Source: Acetobacter sp. (GTDB taxonomy: Bacteria > Pseudomonadota > Alphaproteobacteria > Acetobacterales > Acetobacteraceae). Taken from it: a stretch of DNA of 64,000 nt. Shown here in pieces: positions 56,610 to 64,000 of the stretch. Location: positions 1 through 64,000 of the forward strand of contig JAFVHT010000059.1 in assembly GCA_017474285.1 (NCBI GenBank), in the 5' to 3' direction. Within the stretch, counting starts at the first letter, position 1. Every line of letters starts with the position of its first letter. The notes below the pieces were generated by a model. The model was not told the DNA's origin and did no database searches. It was given only the letters and a program-made list of their open reading frames with translations. Both the position numbers and the translations under genes were made by a program.

Positions 56610-57606
56610 ATTTATTGTTGTAAAAAAGACCACGTTGCCAAAGTGTCCACAAAACGGGAATTGCTGCCAATAGCGGGTGTTTTTCAGCAAAAGGTGTAAC
56701 AACAATTTCTATACCGCTATGCCTGCGTATTTTCCAAGCGGCATAGCGGGCTCCACCTGTAAAAGTATAGGCTGCCTTTAGTAATCTCATGATATTGAGT
56801 GGACGGCCCATTGCTCTCCGTAAACGCCATTGTTGCATGCCTCTTTGCCTTTGAACATCGCTTAAAAGAGGGCTTATAATTCCGTTATGTTGGGTTTGCC
56901 ATGATATTTTTGCTATTTGCCAACAAGGAAGAAGTAAGTTTTCATAACGGTGTTTCTGCCTTTCAACAAGACTACGCGAACGATCGCACTGTTCTACCCG
57001 CAATTCTGCGCCATAAGTTTGCTGGTACAATGCCTCCCAAAAATCGCAAGCATAAGCACCCATTTTTGGACCAAGAAGTGCTCCCCACCCTGCCGCGGTA
57101 ATACACGCCCGAACGATGCAGGCGCCTATATGTTGTAGAGCCTTATCATCTCTTACCCAAACTAATCGACAAGGCTGAGAAAACCGCGCCCATATTGTGG
57201 TATCGTAAGTTTTATGCCCTGTTAACGCCCTTAATTGTGTTAAAGAGAGAATCGCCACTTTTGCACGCAGTGCTTGACCCTGCACTTTATGCTCATGGTA
57301 TTCAACATTAGGTGGAAGAAGCGCATTGCCTAACGCAGAAATCCACGACCGTGGCCAATCGCGTTGCTTAGAAACAATAATATAAAAATCTAAAAGCGTA
57401 TCTGGCTCAACGCCGCCTCGTAAAGCCGACCCATAAAAAAGCACCCCTAAAGGACGCATTGTCCCTAAAATTTGTTGCACAAAAGTTAAAATAAGGGGAG
57501 AAACAGGTGTTGTAAGCTCTTCAAATACACAATACGCTATTTTTTTACAAGCCTGTTGTTTCAAATCACGCTCCAAACCACAAGAAGAAAATAGAGATTT
57601 TTTCAT
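56602..57606 (-). CDS. Nucleotidyltransferase-fold protein, Tam41-like (putative lipid-phosphate cytidylyltransferase)
   Basis: The product has 334 residues. The N-terminal third shows a polymerase-beta-type nucleotidyltransferase pattern: FYGSALRGG (58-65) followed by LLDFYIIV with D73 and then QRDW. This is the order seen in Tam41/Mmp37, the mitochondrial-type CDP-diacylglycerol synthase. The remainder is helical and basic, with a C-terminal hydrophobic segment, so a peripheral membrane protein is likely. It overlaps the lipid kinase gene by four bases (ATGA) and is co-translated. I infer that it could activate the kinase product with CTP; the family assignment is from motif only. Confidence 0.5.
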   Translation of the reverse strand: MKKSLFSSCGLERDLKQQACKKIAYCVFEELTTPVSPLILTFVQQILGTMRPLGVLFYGSALRGGVEPDTLLDFYIIVSKQRDWPRSWISALGNALLPPNVEYHEHKVQGQALRAKVAILSLTQLRALTGHKTYDTTIWARFSQPCRLVWVRDDKALQHIGACIVRACITAAGWGALLGPKMGAYACDFWEALYQQTYGAELRVEQCDRSRSLVERQKHRYENLLLPCWQIAKISWQTQHNGIISPLLSDVQRQRGMQQWRLRRAMGRPLNIMRLLKAAYTFTGGARYAAWKIRRHSGIEIVVTPFAEKHPLLAAIPVLWTLWQRGLFYNNKSN

Positions 57607-58586
57607 ACGCGTAAAAAAGATACTTCAGGCCCAGCACTGATAGTTAAACTTTCCTCCTCTGACAAAGAGATAACCTCACCATCAAGTACAAAAGCATGGT
57701 TGGTATGGATCGTCACTTTGTCAGCGTGTCCGCTTTTATAGGTTGGGGAACGCATAATCCACTCAGGCACATGACCACGTAATAAATGCCAACAAGCCTT
57801 AAGAACTTTTTCTGGTTTTGCACCAACATCTAAATAGCTTAACCCGTCTGTAGAGAGTCCATTTTCACACCAAAACGGCCATACCCCATGAGGTAATTTC
57901 CGTAAAGCTGTACATAAAAATATAAAATGTTCCTGCCCAAGACTAGCCTTACCCTCTATAGCAATACGCGCCCGAATACCATTAAGCCAACTCTGCCGTT
58001 GTTTAGGACTTACAATTTGGCTAATTGTTATCAAAATCGTTACTAAAACCGCCATATCATGCGAATAATGCTTCAAAATAGTTGGACGATGGGCAATATC
58101 CATACTTCGCGTAAAAGCCCCTAAACCACCAAAAAAACCTAATAAATCACGCTCTCTATGTTGCTGACACGATACAAGCAAAGGCCTACGTACACTAATT
58201 TTTGCTTTTCCTAACTCCCACTCTGTAAGGCATTTTTGTAAAAGGTGAATAGCTTTAACGCCACGACTTTTAAAACCAACATCAGCAGCAATTAAATTTG
58301 TGTTCCCAGAAGGTAAAACAGCAATAAGGGGCCAAGAATTTTGTGGCCAAGCAGACGCATAAAGGGCACTTAATACACGGCATACCGTACCATCACCCCC
58401 ATCAATGACAAGACACGGTACAGGGTTACGAGCAAGCATATCAATAAGCCGTTGCAAATCTTCATTTGTTTTCGGAATATATAAAGCACTACCCGGCACA
58501 GTAGCCAGCATGTTCATATAATGCGTATCAGCTTTTAGATTACAAAGACTACGCGGGTTATGAATAACAACAAAACGACCTAACAC
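57603..58586 (-). CDS. Diacylglycerol-kinase-type lipid kinase, candidate ceramide/sphingoid kinase
   Basis: The 327-residue protein has the DAGK catalytic fold: IHNPRS near the start, the nucleotide-binding GGDGTV (63-68), and PSGNTNLIA (92-100), followed by a beta-sandwich domain with FVLDGEVI. A bacterial ceramide kinase of this broad fold is known from the Caulobacter sphingolipid locus. Here the gene sits between serine palmitoyltransferase and a fatty acid hydroxylase, so phosphorylation of a sphingoid base or ceramide is the likely job. The start is GTG 58586, without a strong ribosome binding site. It is translationally coupled to the nucleotidyltransferase gene. Confidence 0.75.
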   Translation of the reverse strand: MLGRFVVIHNPRSLCNLKADTHYMNMLATVPGSALYIPKTNEDLQRLIDMLARNPVPCLVIDGGDGTVCRVLSALYASAWPQNSWPLIAVLPSGNTNLIAADVGFKSRGVKAIHLLQKCLTEWELGKAKISVRRPLLVSCQQHRERDLLGFFGGLGAFTRSMDIAHRPTILKHYSHDMAVLVTILITISQIVSPKQRQSWLNGIRARIAIEGKASLGQEHFIFLCTALRKLPHGVWPFWCENGLSTDGLSYLDVGAKPEKVLKACWHLLRGHVPEWIMRSPTYKSGHADKVTIHTNHAFVLDGEVISLSEEESLTISAGPEVSFLRV

Positions 58587-58619
58587 AAAATGACCCTAAA
58601 TGATAAAAGCTGACACGAT

Positions 58620-58682
58620 CGACAATACGTCTTATATACCTAATACTCTTTCTATATATACCGAAATTTTATAGAATTGTCG
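58620..58682. promoter_or_regulatory. Divergent promoter region with inverted repeat
   Basis: CGACAAT (58620-58626) and ATTGTCG (58676-58682) face each other across 49 A+T-rich bases between the lipid kinase and phosphoesterase starts. They may be paired operator half-sites controlling both directions. Confidence 0.35.
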
Positions 58683-58732
58683 TATAGTGTCATCTATTAC
58701 CCGTTGTTTTTTACTATAAGGAAAATACGTCT

Positions 58733-59626
58733 TTGTCTTTTATTCGAATTGCCCATTTGTCAGATCTTCATCTTCCTTTACCAAAACTCCCTCATTTGCG
58801 AGAGATTCGTTTTAAACGTATCCTTAGTTTGTTATCATGGACATTAAGCAGACGCCATATTCACCAACAGGAACCTCTCCGTGCTATTATGCAAGATATT
58901 CACACAGCACAACCTGATCTTACTGCTATTACAGGAGACTTAACAAATCTTGGCTTATTTTCTGAGTTTTTTCAAGCACGTCAATGGCTAGAAAATCAAG
59001 ATCTTCCACCCACTTTACTTGTTTTAGGCAATCATGATGTTATTATCCGTGAAAATGACACCAACAAAAGAGAACTCTTAAAATCATGGTTACGACACAA
59101 CCCCCAAAACACCCTTATTCCCCTCCTTATTGATAAAGGTATTGCCCTTATCGGAGTTAATACCGCTGTACCTTCTCTCCCATTTTTAGCGACAGGATAT
59201 ATAGGCAAAAATCAACTCGCCCTTTTAGAAACCTGCCTTCAAGAAGCACGTTCTGCTGGTCTTTGCCGTATTGTTTTATTACATCATCCGCCTGTATATC
59301 ACCTTGTTGGTAACAGAAAAGCCCTTACAGATCTTAAAGCCTTACAAGATGTTCTTTGTAAAAACGGTGCAGAACTCGTGCTCCATGGTCATTCTCACCG
59401 CGCAACAATAACCTCCATCCCTAGAACAGACATTCCTGTTATCGGCACCTCATCGGCATCTCATATCCCTAGCTCTTCTCAAAAATCTGCTGGTTGGAAC
59501 TGTATTGATATTCAGAATAATGATAACTCTTGGCGTATAACGATACAAAGACGCGTTTTAATAAACACAAATCATATACAAGACGATGGACAACCTTACA
59601 CCGTTTTTAGACCTCGTCCCTTATAG
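58733..59626 (+). CDS. Calcineurin-like metallophosphoesterase
   Basis: The 297-residue protein has all dimetal motifs: HLSDLHLP near the N-terminus, TGDLTNLG, LGNHDV, LLHHPP and GHSHRA. No signal peptide is evident, so it acts in the cytoplasm or on the inner membrane face. It is not clearly LpxH (length and ends differ). In this locus it may hydrolyse a phosphorylated or nucleotide-linked lipid intermediate. The start is TTG 58733, with aagga about ten bases before. It leads the plus-strand run of locus genes. Confidence 0.75.
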   Translation: MSFIRIAHLSDLHLPLPKLPHLREIRFKRILSLLSWTLSRRHIHQQEPLRAIMQDIHTAQPDLTAITGDLTNLGLFSEFFQARQWLENQDLPPTLLVLGNHDVIIRENDTNKRELLKSWLRHNPQNTLIPLLIDKGIALIGVNTAVPSLPFLATGYIGKNQLALLETCLQEARSAGLCRIVLLHHPPVYHLVGNRKALTDLKALQDVLCKNGAELVLHGHSHRATITSIPRTDIPVIGTSSASHIPSSSQKSAGWNCIDIQNNDNSWRITIQRRVLINTNHIQDDGQPYTVFRPRPL

Positions 59627-59647
59627 ACATTTATATAAACACCTATT

Positions 59648-60874
59648 ATGCCTAAAATATCTTTTTCTATCTCTCTTTTTACAGCATATTTTACCAAGCT
59701 TATACAATTAACAACACTTGATCGTTATCTATTAGTACAACTTGCTTTCCCTTTTTTTGTTTCTCTTTCTGTTGTTATTATTGCTCTTCTTCTTGAACGT
59801 CTCCTCCGCCTGTTTGACATGCTTGTTGCAGGTGGTAATCATTTCACAACTTTTATTAGTTTATTAGCAAGCCTCCTTCCCCATTACCTTGGATTAGCAC
59901 TCCCTGCTTCTTTGTGTATTGCTGTTTTTTCTGTTATCAACCGTATGGGTCACGATGAAGAAATTGATACGATCTACAGCAGTGGTCTTTCACTCTTGCG
60001 TATCACAAAATCTTACATTAGATTAGGTATTGTTTTAGCCTTTGCCACATTTTTACTTTCTGGATTTATACAACCCTACGCACGTTATGATTTTCGTGCT
60101 TTGCTCTATTTTGCACAACACGCGGGTTGGGCACCGAAACTACAATCCCATATGTTTATTAGTGCCCCTTCTGGTCAAAGCATTCTAGCTGATAAAGTAA
60201 CGGAAAATGGTTCCGAACTCTATCATGTTTTTATTCATGATACGCATCATAATCATGATCAAACTATCACCGCACAACGCGGACACATCCGTGTAACAAA
60301 AGATCATGATACAATTCAAGTTGACTTAGATAACGGTGTCATTCTGACCATTCCTGAAAAAGGCTCTCCGTCATTAGCAACATTTAACCACCTTACCCAT
60401 TTTTTAAAACACGCAGCGCGTATAGCCCCTTTCCGCAACCGTGGTCAAGATGAGCGCGAACTGACATTTATTGAACTTGTCACACATAGTCAAACAGGTA
60501 CACCTTTTGTTTCTCATGCTCATGTGCGTTCAGAGATCCATTTCAGACTCGCCCGTAGTTTCATGATGCCTTTTATTCCTATACTTGCAACAGCATTCGC
60601 CATAACCCGCAAACGTCATCGCAACCTTCTTGGTCTTCCCATTGCTTTTATCATCATGATTGCTTCTGACCATCTCCTTCAACTCGGGCACAGCTTCGTC
60701 GCAACAGAACGCGCATCTCCTATTGTCATATGGATCCCGCCTTTTATCTTTGCTTTTATTTCACTTGCTTTATTTCTCAAACGTGCTGAAGTTTTCCTAT
60801 TATTCCGTGCATGGAGACAACAAAAATTGAAGCAAAAACAGAGTTTCTCCTCTCATCATATTTCCTCCCTTTAA
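59648..60874 (+). CDS. lptF: LptF/LptG-type permease (LptF-like)
   Basis: The 408-residue YjgP/YjgQ-family protein has two pairs of membrane segments around a periplasmic beta-jellyroll. The N-terminal LDRYLLVQLAFPFFVSLSVV and ALPASLCIAVFSVINRM, then DEEIDTIYSSGLS, match LptF. The C-terminal membrane pair starts near FMMPFIPILATAF. With LptG it moves LPS from the inner membrane to the periplasmic bridge. This could be the canonical LptF or a paralogue dedicated to the sphingolipid made here; the sequence cannot decide. Confidence 0.82.
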   Translation: MPKISFSISLFTAYFTKLIQLTTLDRYLLVQLAFPFFVSLSVVIIALLLERLLRLFDMLVAGGNHFTTFISLLASLLPHYLGLALPASLCIAVFSVINRMGHDEEIDTIYSSGLSLLRITKSYIRLGIVLAFATFLLSGFIQPYARYDFRALLYFAQHAGWAPKLQSHMFISAPSGQSILADKVTENGSELYHVFIHDTHHNHDQTITAQRGHIRVTKDHDTIQVDLDNGVILTIPEKGSPSLATFNHLTHFLKHAARIAPFRNRGQDERELTFIELVTHSQTGTPFVSHAHVRSEIHFRLARSFMMPFIPILATAFAITRKRHRNLLGLPIAFIIMIASDHLLQLGHSFVATERASPIVIWIPPFIFAFISLALFLKRAEVFLLFRAWRQQKLKQKQSFSSHHISSL

Positions 60875-60892
60875 GCGCTGGCTTTTTTAGCG

Positions 60893-61972
60893 ATGTCACG
60901 CCACGTTGTATTACATTATCTCTCTACCATTCTTGTTACCCGTGTTTTACTTTGTTCTGCCGCTATTACAGGGTTGTTAGAACTTCTCACTTTATTAGAG
61001 CAGACAACACCCATTTTACAGCGACATTTAGGGATTTTGGGTATTGTTTATTATGCGACACTTACGCTCCCTTCCCTTATCTCTAATGCCTTACCCGCAG
61101 GCATGTTGATTGGTAGTTTGTTTATGCTCACACAAATGACCTCTAGCAACGAAATTCCAACTCTACGGGCAGCGGGTATGTCTCCCCTTACTCTTTACAA
61201 ATATCTTATTCCAGCCACGCTTATGATCGGATTTTTTGGAATACTTCTTGAAGATCAAATTGTTCCACGTTCAGAACTTGCCTATCATACATGGTGGAAC
61301 AAAACAGACCCTTTTTCCGAGAAAAACAGCCACGCTTTTTGGATACAAAATGGGACACAAATTATCCATATTGGTTCCCTCTCTGATGGCGGTCAAACGC
61401 TCTCTAACCTTGATATTTACGATCGCGACCTTCTCACGGGACTCCTTATTCGAACGATTCATGCCAATACAGCCCATTATTCCGATACCCATAGCTGGGA
61501 ACTGCAAAAGACTTACCGCATTCAAATCGAAAAACAACTTCTGATCCATACTCTCTTACAAGACAAAACACGGTGGTTCATACGACTTACACCACATGAT
61601 TTTATTTGCCTTTCTACAGAGAACCCATCCCTTTCAACATGGACTATTTTAACCATGTTGTACGGTCATTTTCCCTCAACATCTCCCCCTGCTTTTTTAG
61701 AAACAAGCGTTTTAGAACGATTCTTTCTACCAATATTCCTTTGTGTCCTTGTTTTACTCACAATACCTGTTATTTATATCCCACCGCGCGCTGGTTTTCA
61801 AAATTGGACACCTATACGCTGCCTTGCTATAGGATTAGCCCTTATTGTCTCTCAAGGATTACTCCGCGCCTTAGGCAATGCAGGAATTCTTCCACCACTA
61901 GTTGCAACTCTTTCAGGATTAGTTATTTTTATGTTATGGGTGTTAAATACGCTTTTAAGGAATGAACTATGA
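60893..61972 (+). CDS. lptG: LptF/LptG-type permease (LptG-like)
   Basis: The 359-residue partner of the preceding gene starts 19 bases after it. The same architecture is visible: MSRHVVLHYLSTILVTRVLL, ALPAGMLIGSLFMLTQM, then SSNEIPTLRAAGMS, a periplasmic domain, and three C-terminal membrane segments (LPIFLCVLVLLTIPVIY onward). Its stop overlaps the hydroxylase start (ATGA), so permease and lipid-modifying genes are co-translated. That is unusual for a housekeeping lptFG pair and suggests a link with the sphingolipid product. Confidence 0.82.
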   Translation: MSRHVVLHYLSTILVTRVLLCSAAITGLLELLTLLEQTTPILQRHLGILGIVYYATLTLPSLISNALPAGMLIGSLFMLTQMTSSNEIPTLRAAGMSPLTLYKYLIPATLMIGFFGILLEDQIVPRSELAYHTWWNKTDPFSEKNSHAFWIQNGTQIIHIGSLSDGGQTLSNLDIYDRDLLTGLLIRTIHANTAHYSDTHSWELQKTYRIQIEKQLLIHTLLQDKTRWFIRLTPHDFICLSTENPSLSTWTILTMLYGHFPSTSPPAFLETSVLERFFLPIFLCVLVLLTIPVIYIPPRAGFQNWTPIRCLAIGLALIVSQGLLRALGNAGILPPLVATLSGLVIFMLWVLNTLLRNEL

Positions 61973-62754
61973 TAGGTCACACGCTTCAAAACCATTCATT
62001 AAAAACAGGTCGCAGTTTCGACCTTGGAAAGATGAATCTCTCACAACTTTGGGTGGCTTATCTTACCCATTCCACGATTTTACTTTATTTCGCCCTTATC
62101 GTTGCGAGCTTTACAGGCGTTTTTCTTTATTTTTCAGGATGGCTTGCAACACTCTTTGCTATAGCATCGGTTATGTTCGTTTATCCGTTAGCTTGGTACC
62201 TCCTCCACCGTTATGTGCTCCATGGTCATTTACTCTATAAAAACCCATGGACCGCCGCTTTATGGAAGCGCATTCACTTCGATCATCATCAAGACCCTCA
62301 TCTTCTTGATGTGCTTTTTGGTTCACCTGTTACAACAATACCAACCATTATCGTGATTACTGCCCCTATTGGTTACCTTATTGGGAGTTTTGGGGGAGCC
62401 TGTGCTAGCATTGGTACAGGACTGGTTATCACTTGTATTTATGAATTTTTCCATTGTATCCAACACCTTAACTATAAACCACGTTCGCGCTGGATCCAGC
62501 GAATGAAAGCCCTTCATCTTTTACACCATTTTCATAATGAAGATGTTAATCATGGTATTACAAGCTTTATCATAGACCGATTTTTTGGCACCTATTGTGT
62601 CGATGCTAAAGCGTGTCCACGTAGTCCAACTGTTTTTAATCTTGGATATGATCTTAAAGCCGCAGAACGTTACCCATGGGTTATGAAACTCACAGGTTCT
62701 CCCCCACGTGATCGCCCTGATGGCGCACGTTCAGATACATCGCGGTCAGTATGA
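61969..62754 (+). CDS. Fatty acid hydroxylase / sterol desaturase family membrane protein
   Basis: The 261-residue protein has membrane segments near 35-75 and 120-160, and the histidine clusters of the diiron hydroxylase superfamily: HRYVLH (80-85), HFDHH (103-107), FHCIQH (161-166), LHLLHHFH (182-189) and NHG (194-196). In a sphingolipid locus it probably adds a hydroxyl to the fatty acyl chain (2-position) or the sphingoid base. Both types are known in the family. It overlaps lptG and the next gene by four bases each. Confidence 0.85.
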   Translation: MIGHTLQNHSLKTGRSFDLGKMNLSQLWVAYLTHSTILLYFALIVASFTGVFLYFSGWLATLFAIASVMFVYPLAWYLLHRYVLHGHLLYKNPWTAALWKRIHFDHHQDPHLLDVLFGSPVTTIPTIIVITAPIGYLIGSFGGACASIGTGLVITCIYEFFHCIQHLNYKPRSRWIQRMKALHLLHHFHNEDVNHGITSFIIDRFFGTYCVDAKACPRSPTVFNLGYDLKAAERYPWVMKLTGSPPRDRPDGARSDTSRSV

Positions 62755-63551
62755 ACGCCCCATTACCACAACATCATTCCTTAAAGACTCTTACAGCTTT
62801 TATCTTGGCAGGCGAACGCCCTAACGTGATTGACCCTGTTGCTGCTGCAGGAGGTGTTGCGCTTAAAGCGCTTCTCCCGATTGGTGGAGTTCCTATGCTA
62901 TTACGCGTTATTACAAGCCTTCGCGCAGTACCTGCTATTGGTCAGATTGTTGTTTGTGCTTCACGCCTAGAATTTTTAGCAAAAATTATTCCTGAAGACG
63001 TTCTCCTTATTCCAGCACAAGACGATGGCCCTAGTGCGAGTGTTTTAGCTGGACTTGAACGTTTTGGAACCCCTTTGCTTGTGACAACAGCCGATAATGC
63101 TTTACTCCAGCCAGAATGGATTACAGAGTTTTTAGAGGCTCTTACCTCTAATAGTGATGTCGCCGCTGCTGTTGCCTTAGAAGCAGACATTCTTAGAGAT
63201 GTCCCTCATACAAAACGTACCTACATTCGCCTTACAGATATGGTTTTTTCAGGCTGTAACCTTTTCTTGTTTAGAACGCCTGTTTCTACCCAAGTTGTCG
63301 ATTTATGGCGGCATGTCGAAAAAAATCGCAAACACCCGTTTCGTATAGCGTGGACGCTCGGTCCCATGGTAATTTTACGTGCTTTATTAGGTTTGTTAAG
63401 TTCCCAAGCACTTTATAAACATCTTTTTGCACGAACAGGCGCAAGAGCTGAACTTATCCCCCTTTCTGACGGTCGTGCGGCTGTTGATATTGATAAACCT
63501 GCTGATATTATGTTAGCAGAACAAATTATAACCACTCAATCTCAAAAATAA
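62751..63551 (+). CDS. MobA-like nucleotidyltransferase
   Basis: The 266-residue GT-A-like NTP transferase has the N-terminal signature ILAGERPN, then DPVA, KALLPIGGVPML and the metal-binding TADNALL. True MobA begins LAGGxSxRMG, so the substrate differs. Proteins of this subgroup occur next to sphingolipid genes in other alphaproteobacteria and may activate a head-group precursor. It overlaps the hydroxylase gene and is followed by a glycosyltransferase. Confidence 0.75.
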   Translation: MNAPLPQHHSLKTLTAFILAGERPNVIDPVAAAGGVALKALLPIGGVPMLLRVITSLRAVPAIGQIVVCASRLEFLAKIIPEDVLLIPAQDDGPSASVLAGLERFGTPLLVTTADNALLQPEWITEFLEALTSNSDVAAAVALEADILRDVPHTKRTYIRLTDMVFSGCNLFLFRTPVSTQVVDLWRHVEKNRKHPFRIAWTLGPMVILRALLGLLSSQALYKHLFARTGARAELIPLSDGRAAVDIDKPADIMLAEQIITTQSQK

Positions 63552-63569
63552 AATAATAGACAAAAATTT

Positions 63570-64000
63570 ATGCGGATCGCTTATATTATTAACTCTGCAG
63601 GTTTCGGAGGTGCTGAGCTTCCTACTCCTGCTATCTGCCGTGTTTTACAAGAAGCAGGGCATGAGGTTATCGTTTTCGTCCTCTGTAAAGGAGACGGTCT
63701 TTCACTACCCTTATGGAAAAAATCTAAACTTAACGTTTTCATACGACACGGAAATCGCAAAGATCATCTTGCCGCTCTCTTCTGGCTCTTCCAACATTTC
63801 CAAACATGGAAGCCAGATATTATTTGGACATCCCTCGTACGAAGTACCTTACTAGGGCAAATCATCGGACAAAAACTCAACATCCCCGTTGTCAGCTGGC
63901 GAAATACTGTTAAACCTAAACTTATCAACCATATACTTCTCCGCTTATGTCATTCTGCCTCATGTTTATGGATTGGGGATTCACAGGCGACAACAAAATA
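63570..64000 (+). CDS. Glycosyltransferase (GT4-like), N-terminal part, cut by window edge
   Basis: ATG 63570 opens a frame that runs off the right edge (143 codons seen). The N-terminus MRIAYIINSAGFGGAE and the following GHEVIVFVL, PDIIWTSLVRS and IPVVSWRNT fit the acceptor domain of GT4-family transferases, where GGAE is common. In this locus the likely acceptor is a sphingolipid, or a sugar-lipid head group. The donor domain lies outside the window. Confidence 0.75.
   Translation, partial: MRIAYIINSAGFGGAELPTPAICRVLQEAGHEVIVFVLCKGDGLSLPLWKKSKLNVFIRHGNRKDHLAALFWLFQHFQTWKPDIIWTSLVRSTLLGQIIGQKLNIPVVSWRNTVKPKLINHILLRLCHSASCLWIGDSQATTK

Overview
The window looks like chromosome of an A+T-rich, Gram-negative alphaproteobacterium, most likely a low-GC member of the Acetobacteraceae (acetic acid bacteria). 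The best evidence is a succinyl-CoA:acetate CoA-transferase of the AarC type (42519-44033, minus) close to citrate synthase (45160-46446), plus an NAD-type isocitrate dehydrogenase. Together these outline the acetic acid bacterial form of the TCA cycle. Lipid A and heptose genes (lpxB, hldE), LptF/LptG-type permeases and a serine palmitoyltransferase locus point the same way. No rRNA, tRNA, CRISPR array or intact insertion sequence was found.

Layout. 1-1310 is a decayed accessory strip: a gene tail, a coiled-coil frame, a damaged toxin-antitoxin pair, GC-rich palindromes and a multiply frameshifted pseudogene. 1420-18580 is housekeeping: pcrA-prmA-aminopeptidase P, NAD-IDH, prfC, rpsD, a Na+/H+ antiporter with a cyclic-nucleotide-type domain, pheS-pheT, rpmI-rplT and sufE. 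Between rpsD and the antiporter lies an unlisted 28-codon gene with its own promoter, strong ribosome binding site and terminator. 19484-24369 is a Type III restriction-modification system. Its mod gene carries a run of 13 G that puts it out of frame, with a second shift near its end, and its res gene is split by a one-base shift. 24400-41365 returns to core genes: lpxB, sodB, mlaE-mlaF, dnaB, gmk-hldE-epimerase, xthA, a PlsC-type acyltransferase, miaB-ybeY-corC and a Tat-type DsbA. 41366-42500 holds hairpins and a small lipoprotein gene. 42519-51338 holds aarC, chorismate mutase, gltA, pyrE-murI, a polyprenyl synthase, a TrmN6-like methylase and nrdB.

From 52128 to the window end is a lipid locus: a CDP-glycerol-phosphotransferase-like gene whose start codon directly follows eight copies of ATAAGGT, then a fatty acyl-AMP ligase, an acyl carrier protein and serine palmitoyltransferase. 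On the opposite strand lie a diacylglycerol-kinase-type lipid kinase and a Tam41-like nucleotidyltransferase with overlapping reading frames. A metallophosphoesterase, two LptF/LptG-type permeases, a fatty acid hydroxylase, a MobA-like nucleotidyltransferase and a glycosyltransferase (cut by the window edge) follow. I read this as synthesis, phosphorylation, hydroxylation, head-group decoration and possibly export of sphingolipids. The ceramide N-acyltransferase and 3-ketosphinganine reductase are not in the window and may lie beyond its right edge.

The most unusual features are the two simple-sequence tracts (poly-G in mod, heptamers before the first lipid gene), the 28-codon gene, and the lipid kinase/nucleotidyltransferase pair inside a sphingolipid locus.
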